Below, piece by piece: positions 16,923 through 25,083 of a DNA stretch of 64,000 bases. The number at the start of each line of letters is the position of its first letter. The first letter of the stretch is position 1. The position numbers and the translations under genes are program-made. Source of the stretch: an uncultured Oscillospiraceae bacterium (GTDB lineage: Bacteria; Bacillota; Clostridia; Oscillospirales; Oscillospiraceae); NCBI GenBank assembly GCA_934660965.1, contig CAKUIM010000004.1:1-64000 (forward strand). The letters run 5' to 3'. The notes beneath the pieces are model-generated. The model was not told the origin of the DNA and ran no database searches. It was given only the letters and a program-made list of their open reading frames with translations.

Positions 16923-17011
16923 GTGTTGCTTATCTTTCAGCTGCGCCGTGTATGCCGATTGTTTCTTCCCTCTGTGTTCAGTATACTATACTCATGAAAG
17001 ATAAGCAACAC
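16923..17011. promoter_or_regulatory. inverted-repeat pair flanking the epimerase promoter
   Basis: GTGTTGCTTATCTTTCA (16923-16939) recurs exactly inverted at 16995-17011. Between them lie TTGTTT (16959-16964) and TATACT (16982-16987) with 17-bp spacing, a promoter for the epimerase. The pair is a likely operator for the divergent TetR protein, perhaps through DNA looping. Confidence 0.6.
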
Positions 17012-17041
17012 TTGTTGATTTTATTAGAGGGGGCTTTCCGA

Positions 17042-18052
17042 ATGTACGGTCAATATCTGATTACAGGTGCCACCGGCTTTCTCGGCAGAGCTGTTGCGGA
17101 GGAGCTGGCGCGCCGGGGCGCACAGGTGCGCGCGCTGGTGCTGCCGGGCGATCCCTATATAGATTTGCTCCCGAGCGAGGTCTGCACCGTTGCCGGCGAT
17201 GTCTGCGCAGCAGACACCCTTGACGAATTTTTTGCCGGCGCTGACGGCCGGACCTGTGTGATCCACTGCGCGGGCATCGTCTCTGTGGCCTCCCGGCCCG
17301 GCCCGCGGCTCTATCAGGTCAATGTGGGCGGGACGCAGAAGGTCATCCGGCAGTGTGTGGAGCATCAGGTGGGGCGGCTGATCTATGTCAGCTCCGTTCA
17401 TGCGATCCCGGAGCAGCCGAAGGGCCGCGTTATCACGGAAGACTGTGAGCTTTCCCCGGGGCTTGTGGACGGCGATTACGCCAAGAGCAAGGCTGCCGCG
17501 ACGGAGCTGGTCCTTGAGGCGGCGCGGCAGGGGCTGCGGGCCAGCGTGGTGTTTCCCTCCGGGATCATCGGCCCCGGCGATGTGCAGGGCGGGAGCTTTA
17601 CCTCCATGGCAAAGGCGTTTCTTTCGGGGAAGCTGCCGTTCGCCGTGCGCGGCGGGTACGATTTTGTGGATGTGCGGGATGTGGCGAAGGGGATCCTCTC
17701 CTGCGCCGAGGGCGGCGAGTCCGGCAAGGGGTACATCCTGTCCGGACGCTATGCCACGATCCGTGAGATGCTGCGGATCATAGGAAAATCGGCGGGACTG
17801 CGGCGCCGGCCCCTCTGCCTGCCGCTGCGGCTTGCAAGGCTTGCGGCGCCATATTACGAAAGGCGCTGTCTGAAGGAGCGCAGGCCGCTGTTCTTCACGC
17901 CGTATTCCGTGGCCGTTCTTGCCTCAAACGGCCGCTTCAGCCACGCCGCCGCCTCGGACAGCTTCGCATATCGGCCGCGCCCAATGGAGGAAACGCTGCG
18001 GGATATGGCGGACTGGCTCGGAAAGCAAGGGCAGGGATCCGGCTCCCCATGA
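17042..18052 (+). CDS. NAD-dependent epimerase/dehydratase (extended SDR)
   Basis: 336 aa. The Rossmann motif TGATGFLG lies at residues 8-15; the extended-SDR catalytic region shows YVSSVHAIP and the YxxxK tetrad as YAKSK. The family includes dihydroflavonol-4-reductase-like and 3-beta-hydroxysteroid dehydrogenase-like enzymes; the substrate cannot be assigned. The start at 17042 follows TTAGAGGGGG. It is divergent from the TetR regulator and ends at a terminator (18116-18158), so it is a one-gene regulated unit. Confidence 0.8.
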   Translation: MYGQYLITGATGFLGRAVAEELARRGAQVRALVLPGDPYIDLLPSEVCTVAGDVCAADTLDEFFAGADGRTCVIHCAGIVSVASRPGPRLYQVNVGGTQKVIRQCVEHQVGRLIYVSSVHAIPEQPKGRVITEDCELSPGLVDGDYAKSKAAATELVLEAARQGLRASVVFPSGIIGPGDVQGGSFTSMAKAFLSGKLPFAVRGGYDFVDVRDVAKGILSCAEGGESGKGYILSGRYATIREMLRIIGKSAGLRRRPLCLPLRLARLAAPYYERRCLKERRPLFFTPYSVAVLASNGRFSHAAASDSFAYRPRPMEETLRDMADWLGKQGQGSGSP

Positions 18053-18115
18053 CGCCCGGAACCAGGTAAAAGTGGCCTTGAGGCCGGAACCCTTTCTTTT
18101 GAAGGCGCCAAGGAA

Positions 18116-18160
18116 GCAGGGGGGCGCGCACCGGATCGGTACGCGCCCCCTGCTCTTTCT
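18116..18160 (+). terminator. terminator between epimerase and msr operon
   Basis: Stem GCAGGGGGCGCG / CGCGCCCCCTGC (one bulged G; 18116-18128 with 18142-18153), then TCTTTCTTG. It may serve both converging transcripts. Confidence 0.7.
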
Positions 18161-18213
18161 TGCTTGTGTGCATACTGTGTGACTATTTACGCAGTCCGCG
18201 CGGCGCCTGCGCC

Positions 18214-19332
18214 TCATTCCTCAAACAGGGACAGGAGGTACCCGTAGCCCTCGGCCTCCATCTTCGCGTAAGGCACGAAGCGGAGGGAGGCGCTGTTGAT
18301 GCAGTAGCGCACCCCGTTGGGGGATTCCGGGTCGCCGGTGAATACATGGCCCAGGTGGGAATCTCCCGCGCGGCTTCTGACCTCCGTGCGGCGCATGCCG
18401 TAGCTCAGGTCCTCCCGCTCTACCACGGCGGGCGCCTCAATGGGCCTTGTAAAGGCGGGCCAGCCGCAGCTGCTCTCGTACTTGTCCGCGGAGGAAAAGA
18501 GCGGCTCGCCTGTAACCACGTCCACATAGATACCCTTCTCGAACCGGTCCCAAAACTCGCCGGTAAAGGCACGCTCGGTGCCGCTCCCCTGGGTGACGCG
18601 GTACTGCTCCGCCGTCAGCTTGTCCCGGATGGACTCCGCCGCGGGCTTTTGGTAGTCGCCCGGATCGATGCGCAGCTTGGAGAACAGCTCTATCTCCGCC
18701 CTGGGGATATGGCAGTAGCCGTTGGGGTTCTTTTCCAGGTAGTCCTGATGGTACTCCTCGGCAGGATAGTAATTTTTCAGCGGGCCGACCTCCACAAAGA
18801 ACTTCTCGCTGCGGCCCCGCTCAATCCCGGCGATGCGCTCCACCGTCTCCTTCGCCTTGTCGTTGGTGTAATAGACGCCGGTCTGGTACTGGCTGCCCCG
18901 GTCGTTGCCCTGCCGGTTCTCCACCGTGGGGTCGATGACATAGAAGTAGGCCAGCAGCAGGGCGTCAAGGCTCACCCGCTCGGGGTCATATTCCACCCGC
19001 ACAGTCTCACGAAAGCCGGTGTCCCCCTTGCAGACGGTCTGGTAGTCGGCATCCTCCTCGCAGGTGCCGTTGGCATAGCCGCTCTCGGCGTCAAGGACGC
19101 CGGGGATGGACTGCATCAGCTGCTCCATGCCCCAGAAGCAGCCGCCCGCCAGATAGATGACATTTTCTGTGGTATCCATATATATGCTCTCCCCGCCGGA
19201 CGGCTCAGAGAGCTGTCCGGCCATTCCCGTTTCCTTTCTTTCCGGGTTCCGCGGCATATCCCTCTGCCCGGCGGCGCAGCCGCTGAGCAGCAGCACCGCG
19301 GCAAGCAGAAGCGCCGGGCGTTTTCGTGCCAT
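18214..19332 (-). CDS. msrAB: MsrA-MsrB fusion lipoprotein
   Basis: 372 aa methionine-sulfoxide reductase that handles both S and R epimers, tethered outside the membrane by a lipobox (LLLSGCA). MsrA: the GGCFWGME catalytic cysteine near residue 60. MsrB: SSCGWPAF, DSHLGHVF and the catalytic cysteine in RYCINSASLRF; the zinc CxxC pairs are missing, as in many fusion-type MsrB domains. The start at 19332 has AAAGGAGGA upstream. It is last in an operon after the thioredoxin lipoprotein (37 nt), which probably re-reduces it. Confidence 0.93.
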   Translation of the reverse strand: MARKRPALLLAAVLLLSGCAAGQRDMPRNPERKETGMAGQLSEPSGGESIYMDTTENVIYLAGGCFWGMEQLMQSIPGVLDAESGYANGTCEEDADYQTVCKGDTGFRETVRVEYDPERVSLDALLLAYFYVIDPTVENRQGNDRGSQYQTGVYYTNDKAKETVERIAGIERGRSEKFFVEVGPLKNYYPAEEYHQDYLEKNPNGYCHIPRAEIELFSKLRIDPGDYQKPAAESIRDKLTAEQYRVTQGSGTERAFTGEFWDRFEKGIYVDVVTGEPLFSSADKYESSCGWPAFTRPIEAPAVVEREDLSYGMRRTEVRSRAGDSHLGHVFTGDPESPNGVRYCINSASLRFVPYAKMEAEGYGYLLSLFEE

Positions 19333-19369
19333 GGGGTCCTCCTTTCCAAAGAGTATCACAGATGCTTCC

Positions 19370-20329
19370 TCAGCCCATATCGGCGGCAAGGGCCTTGTCG
19401 ATTTGGGCTTGCAGCGCCTCCGCCTGCGCCTTGCCGGTGATGGCCCCCACGATGGGGTCACCCACGATGTTGCCGCTGCGATCCACCACATAGGTGGTGG
19501 GATAGGCAAAGATGCCGGCGGTGAACTTGCCGGCCTCGCTGCCGGAGCCAAAATACACGTTCTGATAGGCGGCGCCCTTCTTGGCCAGCACGTCCTTCGC
19601 CTCGGAAATCGCCGTCTCGTCGCCGTCCAGCGTAAAGGTGTTGACGCCGATGAGGGCGCCGCCCTTCTCCGCAAGCTCGCGGTTCAGCGCGTCCAGCTCG
19701 GCAAGCTCGCCCACGCAGGGGCTGCAGGTGGTAAACCAGAAATTCACCACGGTGACGGCATTTCCGGAGAACAGCTCATCGCTCTTCACCTCGTTCCCGT
19801 CCAGGTCCTTGCCCTCAAAGGCGGGGAACTTCTGCATGCTGCCGCCTTCGGGAGCCATGCTCACGGCGCTGCCTGCGGGCACGCTCATCTCGCCGTCCTT
19901 GGAGCCTTGCCTGATCTCGGGATATTTTTCCTCCAGCGCGGTCAGCTTCTTTTCAATGCCGCTGATTTCCGTGGCCGACTCCTTCAGCCGCTCATACTCC
20001 TCGGCGGTGAACTGATCCTTGGCGGCCTCGATGGTGTCCAGCAGGAACTCGCCGTAGTTTTTGCCTTCCTCTCCCATGGCCATGCCCTTGTCGGCCGCCA
20101 TGAAGACCTTTTCCCAGAGCGCGGTGTTCTCCGAAAGGAGCGCGTTTTCCTGCTCCAGCAGCTTCTTGTGCCGGTCAGCCGCCTCCTCGGCGTTTTTGGG
20201 CTCGTCGGCCATAGCGGAGCCGTCTCCGCTCGGGCCCGCCTGCTTGTCGCTGTTCTTCGCGCCGCAGGCCGCCAGGGACAGCGCCAGCAGCGCGACCAGC
20301 AGCAGTGCCGTAATTTTCTTCATGTTCAT
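19370..20329 (-). CDS. TlpA-like thioredoxin lipoprotein
   Basis: 319 aa. Lipobox SLAACG, an acidic helical linker (residues about 25-165, coiled-coil-like) and a C-terminal thioredoxin fold with active site FTTCSPCVGE (CSPC) and the cis-proline region AYPTTYVV. It should act outside the membrane and pass electrons to MsrAB. The start at 20329 has GGAGGAATT upstream and overlaps the stop of the NapH-like gene by 4 nt (ATGA), indicating coupled translation. Confidence 0.88.
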   Translation of the reverse strand: MNMKKITALLLVALLALSLAACGAKNSDKQAGPSGDGSAMADEPKNAEEAADRHKKLLEQENALLSENTALWEKVFMAADKGMAMGEEGKNYGEFLLDTIEAAKDQFTAEEYERLKESATEISGIEKKLTALEEKYPEIRQGSKDGEMSVPAGSAVSMAPEGGSMQKFPAFEGKDLDGNEVKSDELFSGNAVTVVNFWFTTCSPCVGELAELDALNRELAEKGGALIGVNTFTLDGDETAISEAKDVLAKKGAAYQNVYFGSGSEAGKFTAGIFAYPTTYVVDRSGNIVGDPIVGAITGKAQAEALQAQIDKALAADMG

Positions 20330-21213
20330 TTTAATTCCTCCATACTTGTTTTCTTTGTTGTTTCTTCCCCGCCGCCAAAGCCGCAGCGGAAGCACACGGC
20401 ATTGGTCGGGCAGGCGCGGACGCACATCCCGCAGCGGATACACTCGGCGTGGTTGGGCGTCTTTGTCACATCCACATCCATCTTACAGGCTCTGGCGCAT
20501 TTTCCACAGGAAACGCATTTGTCCTTATCTACCTTCATCTGGAACAGGGACACCTTATTGAGCAGGGCGTAGAACGCGCCCAGCGGGCACAGCCACTTGC
20601 AGAAGGGGCGGTAGAACAGCACGCTCAGCACGATCACCGCCAGCAGGATGCTGAACTTCCACGTAAACAGGCTGCCCAGCGCCGCCCGGATGCCGGAATT
20701 GGCAAGGGACAGCGGGATGGCCCCCTCCAGCACGCCCTGGGGGCAGAGGTACTTGCAGAAGAAGGGGTCGCCCATGCCCACATCGTTCACAAGGAACGCC
20801 GGCAGCAGAAAGACCATCACCAGCAAAACGGCGTACTTCAGATAGGTCAGGGGCTTGAGCTTCCTTGTGGAGAGCTTTTTGGTGGGAATTTTATGCAGCA
20901 GCTCCTGAAACCAGCCGAAGGGGCACAGAAAGCCGCAGATAAAGCGCCCCAGCAATACTCCCAGCAAAATAAGGATGCCCGTGATATAATAGGAGAAGCT
21001 GAACTTGGATGAGCCCACTACCGCCTGAAACGCCCCGATGGGGCAGGCGCCGGAGGCAGCCGGGCAGGAGTAGCAGTTCAGCCCCGGCACGCAGACCGTT
21101 TTCCCCGCGCCCTGATACAGTCCGCCCTTGAGAAAATTCGGCAGGTGCAGGTTGGTCAGCAAAGTCGCCCCCGCCTGGATCCAGCCCCGGAAGCGGGACA
21201 TGGTCTGTGACAC
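20326..21213 (-). CDS. NapH/CcoG-like membrane polyferredoxin
   Basis: 295 aa. Several membrane helices (notably residues about 75-95, 135-155 and 190-210) alternate with cysteine motifs: CYSCPAASGACPIGA, CGFLCPFGW, CKYLCPQG and CKWLCPLGA. At the C-terminus are two cytoplasmic 4Fe-4S motifs, CVSCGKCARAC and CIRCGMCVRACP. It should take electrons from a cytoplasmic donor across the membrane. I prefer the GTG at 21213 (AGAGG 9 nt upstream); ATG at 21201 or GTG at 21243 are alternatives. It lies between the CXXC micro-protein and the thioredoxin gene. Confidence 0.85.
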   Translation of the reverse strand: MSQTMSRFRGWIQAGATLLTNLHLPNFLKGGLYQGAGKTVCVPGLNCYSCPAASGACPIGAFQAVVGSSKFSFSYYITGILILLGVLLGRFICGFLCPFGWFQELLHKIPTKKLSTRKLKPLTYLKYAVLLVMVFLLPAFLVNDVGMGDPFFCKYLCPQGVLEGAIPLSLANSGIRAALGSLFTWKFSILLAVIVLSVLFYRPFCKWLCPLGAFYALLNKVSLFQMKVDKDKCVSCGKCARACKMDVDVTKTPNHAECIRCGMCVRACPTNAVCFRCGFGGGEETTKKTSMEELK

Positions 21214-21226
21214 GCCTGAAAACCTC

Positions 21227-21373
21227 TTACCCAATGCCCACACACTCCAGACATAGTTTGATGGCCTTGCTCAGCACCGTCGCCGCCTCTCCCCGCCAGA
21301 CGCCGAAGCACAGCATGGCGATCCCGGCGATCAGCAGCGCGGCCTGCGCCGCGGCCTTTTTCCCGTGGCTCAA
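21227..21373 (-). CDS. CD1871A-family CXXC micro-protein
   Basis: 48 aa, too short for most gene finders. Start TTG at 21373, with AAGGG upstream and an in-frame stop just before. One membrane helix (AALLIAGIAMLCFGVWRGE) is followed by LSKAIKLCLECVGIG at the very C-terminus. This end matches the small 'CD1871A family CXXC motif-containing protein' that I recall next to NapH-like genes in Clostridia. It is the first gene of the msr operon; the CLEC pair could shuttle disulfide electrons across or at the membrane. Confidence 0.75.
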   Translation of the reverse strand: MSHGKKAAAQAALLIAGIAMLCFGVWRGEAATVLSKAIKLCLECVGIG

Positions 21374-21403
21374 TTTTCATCACCCTTTCCGCTTTCTGCC
21401 CTC

Positions 21404-21450
21404 ATCATAGCGCGGGGAGGTTAAAGTCCCCGTTAAGAACGAAAAATTAA
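21404..21450. promoter_or_regulatory. shared direct-repeat operator, msr operon / two-component system
   Basis: GTTAA-type elements at 21420-21424, 21432-21437 and 21447-21450 lie between two divergent promoters. On the minus strand CTTAACGGGGA and CTTTAACCTCC form an 11-bp direct repeat upstream of TATGAT (21409-21404), the layout of OmpR/PhoB-type regulator sites. On the plus strand TATAAT at 21473-21478 serves the response regulator and has no good -35. Confidence 0.55.
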
Positions 21451-21522
21451 CGCCAACCTTATTTGTTTTTGTTATAATGAAAAACACAGTATGAGCATAA
21501 AGAAGGAAAAAGGAGGGCTTTT

Positions 21523-22200
21523 ATGCACCTTTTGGTCGTTGAAGACGAGCGCGCCCTGTGCGAGGTCATCGTCCGCAGCCTGCGGCGGCTGGCCTACAGC
21601 GTGGACTGCTGCTATGACGGGGAGAAGGCTCTGGAGCTGATCGCCGTTGAAAAATATGATCTCATCCTGCTGGACCTGAATATGCCGGGGAAGGACGGCA
21701 TGGCGGTGCTGCGCACCCTGCGGCAGACCGACCGGGAGACGAAGGTGCTGATCCTTTCCGCCCGCAGCGAGGTGGCGGACAAGGTAGAGGGGCTGGATGC
21801 CGGGGCAAATGACTATCTGGCAAAGCCCTTCCACCTGGCTGAATTGGAGGCCCGCATCCGCAGCCTGACCCTGCGGCAGTTCACCCAGCAGGATGTGCTG
21901 CTCACCTGCGGCGGTCTGAGCTTTGATACCCGCTCCCGCACCGCCGCCGTCAACGGGCAGACCCTGCCCCTCACCCGAAAGGAGACGGGCATTTTGGAAT
22001 ACCTGATGGTGCATCAGGGGCGGCCGGTGAGTCAGGAGGAGCTGCTGGATCACGTCTGGGACAACAGCGTGGACAGCTTCAGCAATTCCATCCGGGTCCA
22101 TATCTCCGCCCTGCGCAAGAAGCTCCGCGCCGCACTGGGCTATGACCCCATCCGCAACCGCATCGGCGAGGGCTATCTGATGGGAGGCGAGCAGGCATGA
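21523..22200 (+). CDS. OmpR-family response regulator
   Basis: 225 aa. Receiver domain with acidic pair ED (residues 8-9), phospho-aspartate in LILLDLNMPG (about 51), the conserved Thr/Ser position LILSARS and lysine in AKPF; a winged-helix DNA-binding domain follows (SVDSFSNSIRVHISALRKKL). AAAAGGAGGG precedes the ATG. It overlaps the histidine kinase by 4 nt (ATGA). Because it is divergent from the msr operon and both share a repeat operator, it probably controls that operon as well as itself. Confidence 0.93.
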   Translation: MHLLVVEDERALCEVIVRSLRRLAYSVDCCYDGEKALELIAVEKYDLILLDLNMPGKDGMAVLRTLRQTDRETKVLILSARSEVADKVEGLDAGANDYLAKPFHLAELEARIRSLTLRQFTQQDVLLTCGGLSFDTRSRTAAVNGQTLPLTRKETGILEYLMVHQGRPVSQEELLDHVWDNSVDSFSNSIRVHISALRKKLRAALGYDPIRNRIGEGYLMGGEQA

Positions 22201-23333
22201 GAAGGCTTTCCCTGCAGTGGCGCATTACGCTGATGACCGTCCTGCTCATCGGCGCCACCTGTATTTCCCTGAATCTGCTGCTCTGCTCGTCCGGCGTGTA
22301 CTACATGGGCACGATCGCAGACACGATACAAAGCGGCGGCACCACCGAGCTGGGCGGCGAAGGCACGGCGAGCTTTGATCCGCAGCACGTGGCGCCCGGC
22401 GAGGAGCTGACGATCCTTGTCAATGGGGCGCAGGGACGCTTTCGCACGACCAACTGGTACATCACGGCGGCCGTGACGCTGCTCAGCGGCATCCTGGCCT
22501 ATTTCGTCAGCGGCCACGCTCTCAAGCCCCTGCGCAGCTTTGCCGCTCAGGTGGAGAAGGTGCAGCTGGACAATCTGGCGGACATGAAGATCAATGAGGA
22601 TGTCCTGCCCGAGTTCCGGCAGCTCAGCCGCTCGTTCAACCAAATGCTGGAGCGGCTGAGCAGCGGCTTTTCCGCCCAGCGGCAGTTCACCGGCAACGCC
22701 GCCCATGAGCTGCGCACGCCGCTGGCGCTGATGCAGGCGCAGCTGGAGCTGTTCCCCACAGAACACCCCGACGTCATGCCGGAGACGGCGGAGTTCCTCT
22801 CCTTGCTGCAGGAGCAGACGGAGCGGCTGACCCGGATGACCAAGACCCTGTTGGAGATGAGCAATTTGCAGCAGGTGGCACGCAACGAGCACATCCAGCT
22901 TGCCCCTATGATCGAGGAGATCTTCACCGACCTCGCGCCGCTGGCGGAAAAGCGGGGCGTCGCGCTGGAGGCGGAGGGCGACGGCTCTCTGACCGGCAGC
23001 GACGCTCTGATCTACCGGCTGCTCTTCAACCTGACGGAGAATGCCGTCAAGTACAACCGCCCCGGCGGCTCGGTGCGGGTTTCTGTCATGCAGGGGCCGG
23101 AAGAGCTCCTGATCCGTGTTTCCGACACCGGCTGCGGCATCCCGGAGGAGTCCCGGCGCAGCATCTTCCAGCCCTTCTTCCGGGTGGACAAGTCCCGCAG
23201 CCGCGAGTACGGCGGCGCGGGGCTGGGGCTCTCACTGGTATGGGAGATCGCGGGCCTCCACGGCGGCTGCGTTTGGGTGGAGGAAAGCTCGGAGAAGGGC
23301 AGCACCATCGCGGTGGAGCTGCCGGCACAATAG
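22197..23333 (+). CDS. sensor histidine kinase
   Basis: 378 aa. Two membrane helices (about 10-35 and 87-107) enclose a short extracytoplasmic sensor; then a HAMP-like region, the phospho-acceptor HisKA motif NAAHELRTPLA, and the HATPase domain with N box NLTENAVKYNRP, G1 SDTGCGIP and G2 GGAGLGLSLV. It partners the response regulator just upstream. The extracytoplasmic loop is short, so direct sensing of oxidised protein or membrane stress is possible but unproven. Confidence 0.93.
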   Translation: MRRLSLQWRITLMTVLLIGATCISLNLLLCSSGVYYMGTIADTIQSGGTTELGGEGTASFDPQHVAPGEELTILVNGAQGRFRTTNWYITAAVTLLSGILAYFVSGHALKPLRSFAAQVEKVQLDNLADMKINEDVLPEFRQLSRSFNQMLERLSSGFSAQRQFTGNAAHELRTPLALMQAQLELFPTEHPDVMPETAEFLSLLQEQTERLTRMTKTLLEMSNLQQVARNEHIQLAPMIEEIFTDLAPLAEKRGVALEAEGDGSLTGSDALIYRLLFNLTENAVKYNRPGGSVRVSVMQGPEELLIRVSDTGCGIPEESRRSIFQPFFRVDKSRSREYGGAGLGLSLVWEIAGLHGGCVWVEESSEKGSTIAVELPAQ

Positions 23334-23360
23334 CGCAGCAATTGAAATCGAGCATGAGAA

Positions 23361-23404
23361 AAAACCTGTAAGCAGGCGGCTTTCCGCCTGCTTACAGGTT
23401 TTTG
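23361..23404 (+). terminator. terminator after the histidine kinase
   Basis: A 19-bp perfect stem (23361-23379 with 23384-23402, AAAACCTGTAAGCAGGCGG and complement, 4-nt loop) with T-run. It is symmetric, so it can act on either strand. Confidence 0.9.
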
Positions 23405-23526
23405 CAGATAGCGTGGTTATTGCTGTTCCCGCGGCACGCCGGATGCCGCGCCGTCTTGGGTCCTGCCCCGCTGCGGATCAGATCGGTGATGCCGGTGTGC
23501 CGCAGCATGTGCGCAGTCGCCTTAAA
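23392..23526 (-). pseudogene. tyrosine recombinase C-terminal relic
   Basis: On the minus strand a short open stretch reads TAHMLRHTGITDLI followed by about 25 more codons to a stop inside the terminator. The HxLRH box with downstream hydrophobics is the signature of the catalytic C-terminus of phage/transposon integrases, but the rest of the gene and the catalytic tyrosine are absent. It overlaps the 3' end of the HxlR gene and marks the left edge of the AT-rich block. Confidence 0.5.
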
Positions 23527-23848
23527 GGCTGTCGTATCTGTTCCCCCATTCTCTTATCTCCCGAAACACCTTATCCAATGCTTTTGTGCTCTCCGTCAGC
23601 GAATATTCCACATGAGGCGGCACTTCGTTAAACTGCGTTCTTGAAACAAGCCCCTTCTTTTCCAATTCCTTCAAGGCAGAGGTCAAGACCGTATTGGAAA
23701 TATCCGGAATTGCCTTTTTCAATTCTCCAAATCTCATCGCTTCCTGTTTGGACAGCTCATAAATGATTCGCAGATTCCACTTGCCCTGAAGCAGACTGAG
23801 CGTCCTTTTTACAGGGCATTCGTCCTGCTGCCGGTTTCTGTTTTCCAT
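23522..23848 (-). CDS. HxlR-family transcriptional regulator
   Basis: 108 aa winged-helix protein. It has the conserved N-terminal cysteine (DECPVKRTL), GKWNLRIIYEL, RFGELKKAIPDISNTVLTSA and EYSLTE, all HxlR hallmarks; these proteins often sense electrophiles or redox changes. The ATG at 23848 has GGAGG 7 nt upstream; an upstream TTG at 23854 is less likely. It diverges from the nitroreductase gene, the usual HxlR target arrangement. Confidence 0.9.
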   Translation of the reverse strand: MENRNRQQDECPVKRTLSLLQGKWNLRIIYELSKQEAMRFGELKKAIPDISNTVLTSALKELEKKGLVSRTQFNEVPPHVEYSLTESTKALDKVFREIREWGNRYDSL

Positions 23849-23986
23849 GTTCAAGCCTCCGGTAATATTTTTATTACTAAGTCAGTTATTTCTGCGTACT
23901 TGATAAGTTTTTGCTACTATAATAGTATAGAAGCAAGGCAGCACTGTCAATGCCGTTTTTTCATACTATAAAAAGGAGGCTTTCCG

Positions 23987-24520
23987 ATGGAAACATTGAA
24001 CGCGCTTGCAAGCAGACGCTCTGTCCGTACTTATACCGGCCAATCCTTATCAGCTTCCGACCTTGAGAAAATTCTGAAGGCAGCAAATGCCGCGCCGGTG
24101 GGCATGGGCCTTTACGACCAGATGCATTTGACCGTTGTAAATAGTCACGACTTTATCGTGAGCGCCGACACCGCAACAGCAGTTATGATGCGCACTGAGG
24201 GCGCACACCCGACTTACAATGTACCGACCATCATTTTTGTCTCCGCAAAAAAGCAGAATCCGATGCTGTCCGGAGTAATGATATCGAGCGCGGCAATGGT
24301 AGCCCACAATATGGTCCTTGCGGCAACCGATCTTGGGCTTGGGGCCTGTTATCTTTGGGGCGTGCTTGCCGCCGTGTCCAATACGCCCGCCCTTTTGGCA
24401 AAATTGAATTTACCGGAGGGCTATGGGCTGCTCGCAGCCGTCGGTGTCGGACCCACTGCCGAAACCTACGAGGCAAGAGAGATCCCCGCAGACAGAATTT
24501 CTGTCAGTGTAATAGAATAA
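23987..24520 (+). CDS. nitroreductase-family flavoprotein
   Basis: 177 aa, typical for short FMN-dependent nitroreductases. SRRSVRTYTGQSLS at the N-terminus binds FMN; PVGMGLYD, AAMVAHNMVLAATDLGLGACYL and PEGYGLLAAVGVG are family segments. It likely reduces nitro compounds or quinones in the cytosol using NAD(P)H. A GGAGG site precedes it. Divergent from HxlR, so probably induced when that regulator senses a reactive compound. Base composition is AT-richer than the flanking core genes. Confidence 0.88.
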   Translation: METLNALASRRSVRTYTGQSLSASDLEKILKAANAAPVGMGLYDQMHLTVVNSHDFIVSADTATAVMMRTEGAHPTYNVPTIIFVSAKKQNPMLSGVMISSAAMVAHNMVLAATDLGLGACYLWGVLAAVSNTPALLAKLNLPEGYGLLAAVGVGPTAETYEAREIPADRISVSVIE

Positions 24521-24542
24521 CAGGGCAAGAAGAGCTGATACA

Positions 24543-24590
24543 AGAAGCTCCCCCGGCCGCCGCAAAGCGGCCGGGGGAGCTTCTTGTGTC
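24543..24590 (+). terminator. terminator after nitroreductase
   Basis: An 18-bp stem (24543-24560 with 24567-24584, AGAAGCTCCCCCGGCCGC and complement), then TTGTGT. A second imperfect hairpin follows at about 24600-24635. Confidence 0.8.
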
Positions 24591-25083
24591 CCGAAAAAAG
24601 AGAAGGAACCTTCTCAACGAAGGGTCCTTCTCTGAACTTTAAGTAATCCTTAGCAAACGTATTTACTATACAATAAATACGCGCGAAATGACAAGCTCGT
24701 GTTGTCCACGGATACGCTGCTGCGGGTCAACCGCGGTGGGATCCGTCAAAAAAACATCATGGACTTCCTGTTGGAGCATTAAGCAAATCCGCGCAGGAAT
24801 GAGAAGAGGATGGTGCAGCTAAAGCTGAACCGTCCTCTTTTTGCTGAGGCACGACTTGACAATGCTTATAACTTAAAGGGACTAACCGCAGAATGTGTTC
24901 TGCAGGTAGTCCCTTTAGTTGACGAACTTGTTGAAGTAACTTCTGTAGCTCAGCAGCGGCTGCTGAGGCTCCTCTTGGCAAACATGAGGACACTTAAAAA
25001 TTCGTTTTTCGACCTAAGGCCGAGATGATGAGTGGCTTGATTGAATGCATCATTTTTTAATTTCGCAAATTTATACTTGCCTT
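24591..25083. other. gene-poor region with coding relic and long hairpin
   Basis: No intact gene is convincing in this stretch of nearly 500 bp. It holds a relic frame (24654-24782), a 20-bp hairpin with one bulge (24874-24917, arms TAAAGGGACTA and complement) and, at 25025-25060, GATGATG...CATCATTTTTT, which could terminate a rightward transcript. It looks like debris of an old insertion next to the calcium ATPase gene. Confidence 0.45.
24654..24782 (+). pseudogene. short coding relic, family unknown
   Basis: 42 codons open between stops, without a good start, reading ...KLVLSTDTLLRVNRGGIRQK... and ending DFLLEH. The amino-acid pattern looks protein-like rather than random (charged amphipathic C-terminus) and resembles the tail of a mobile-element protein, but I cannot name the family. 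Confidence 0.3.
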
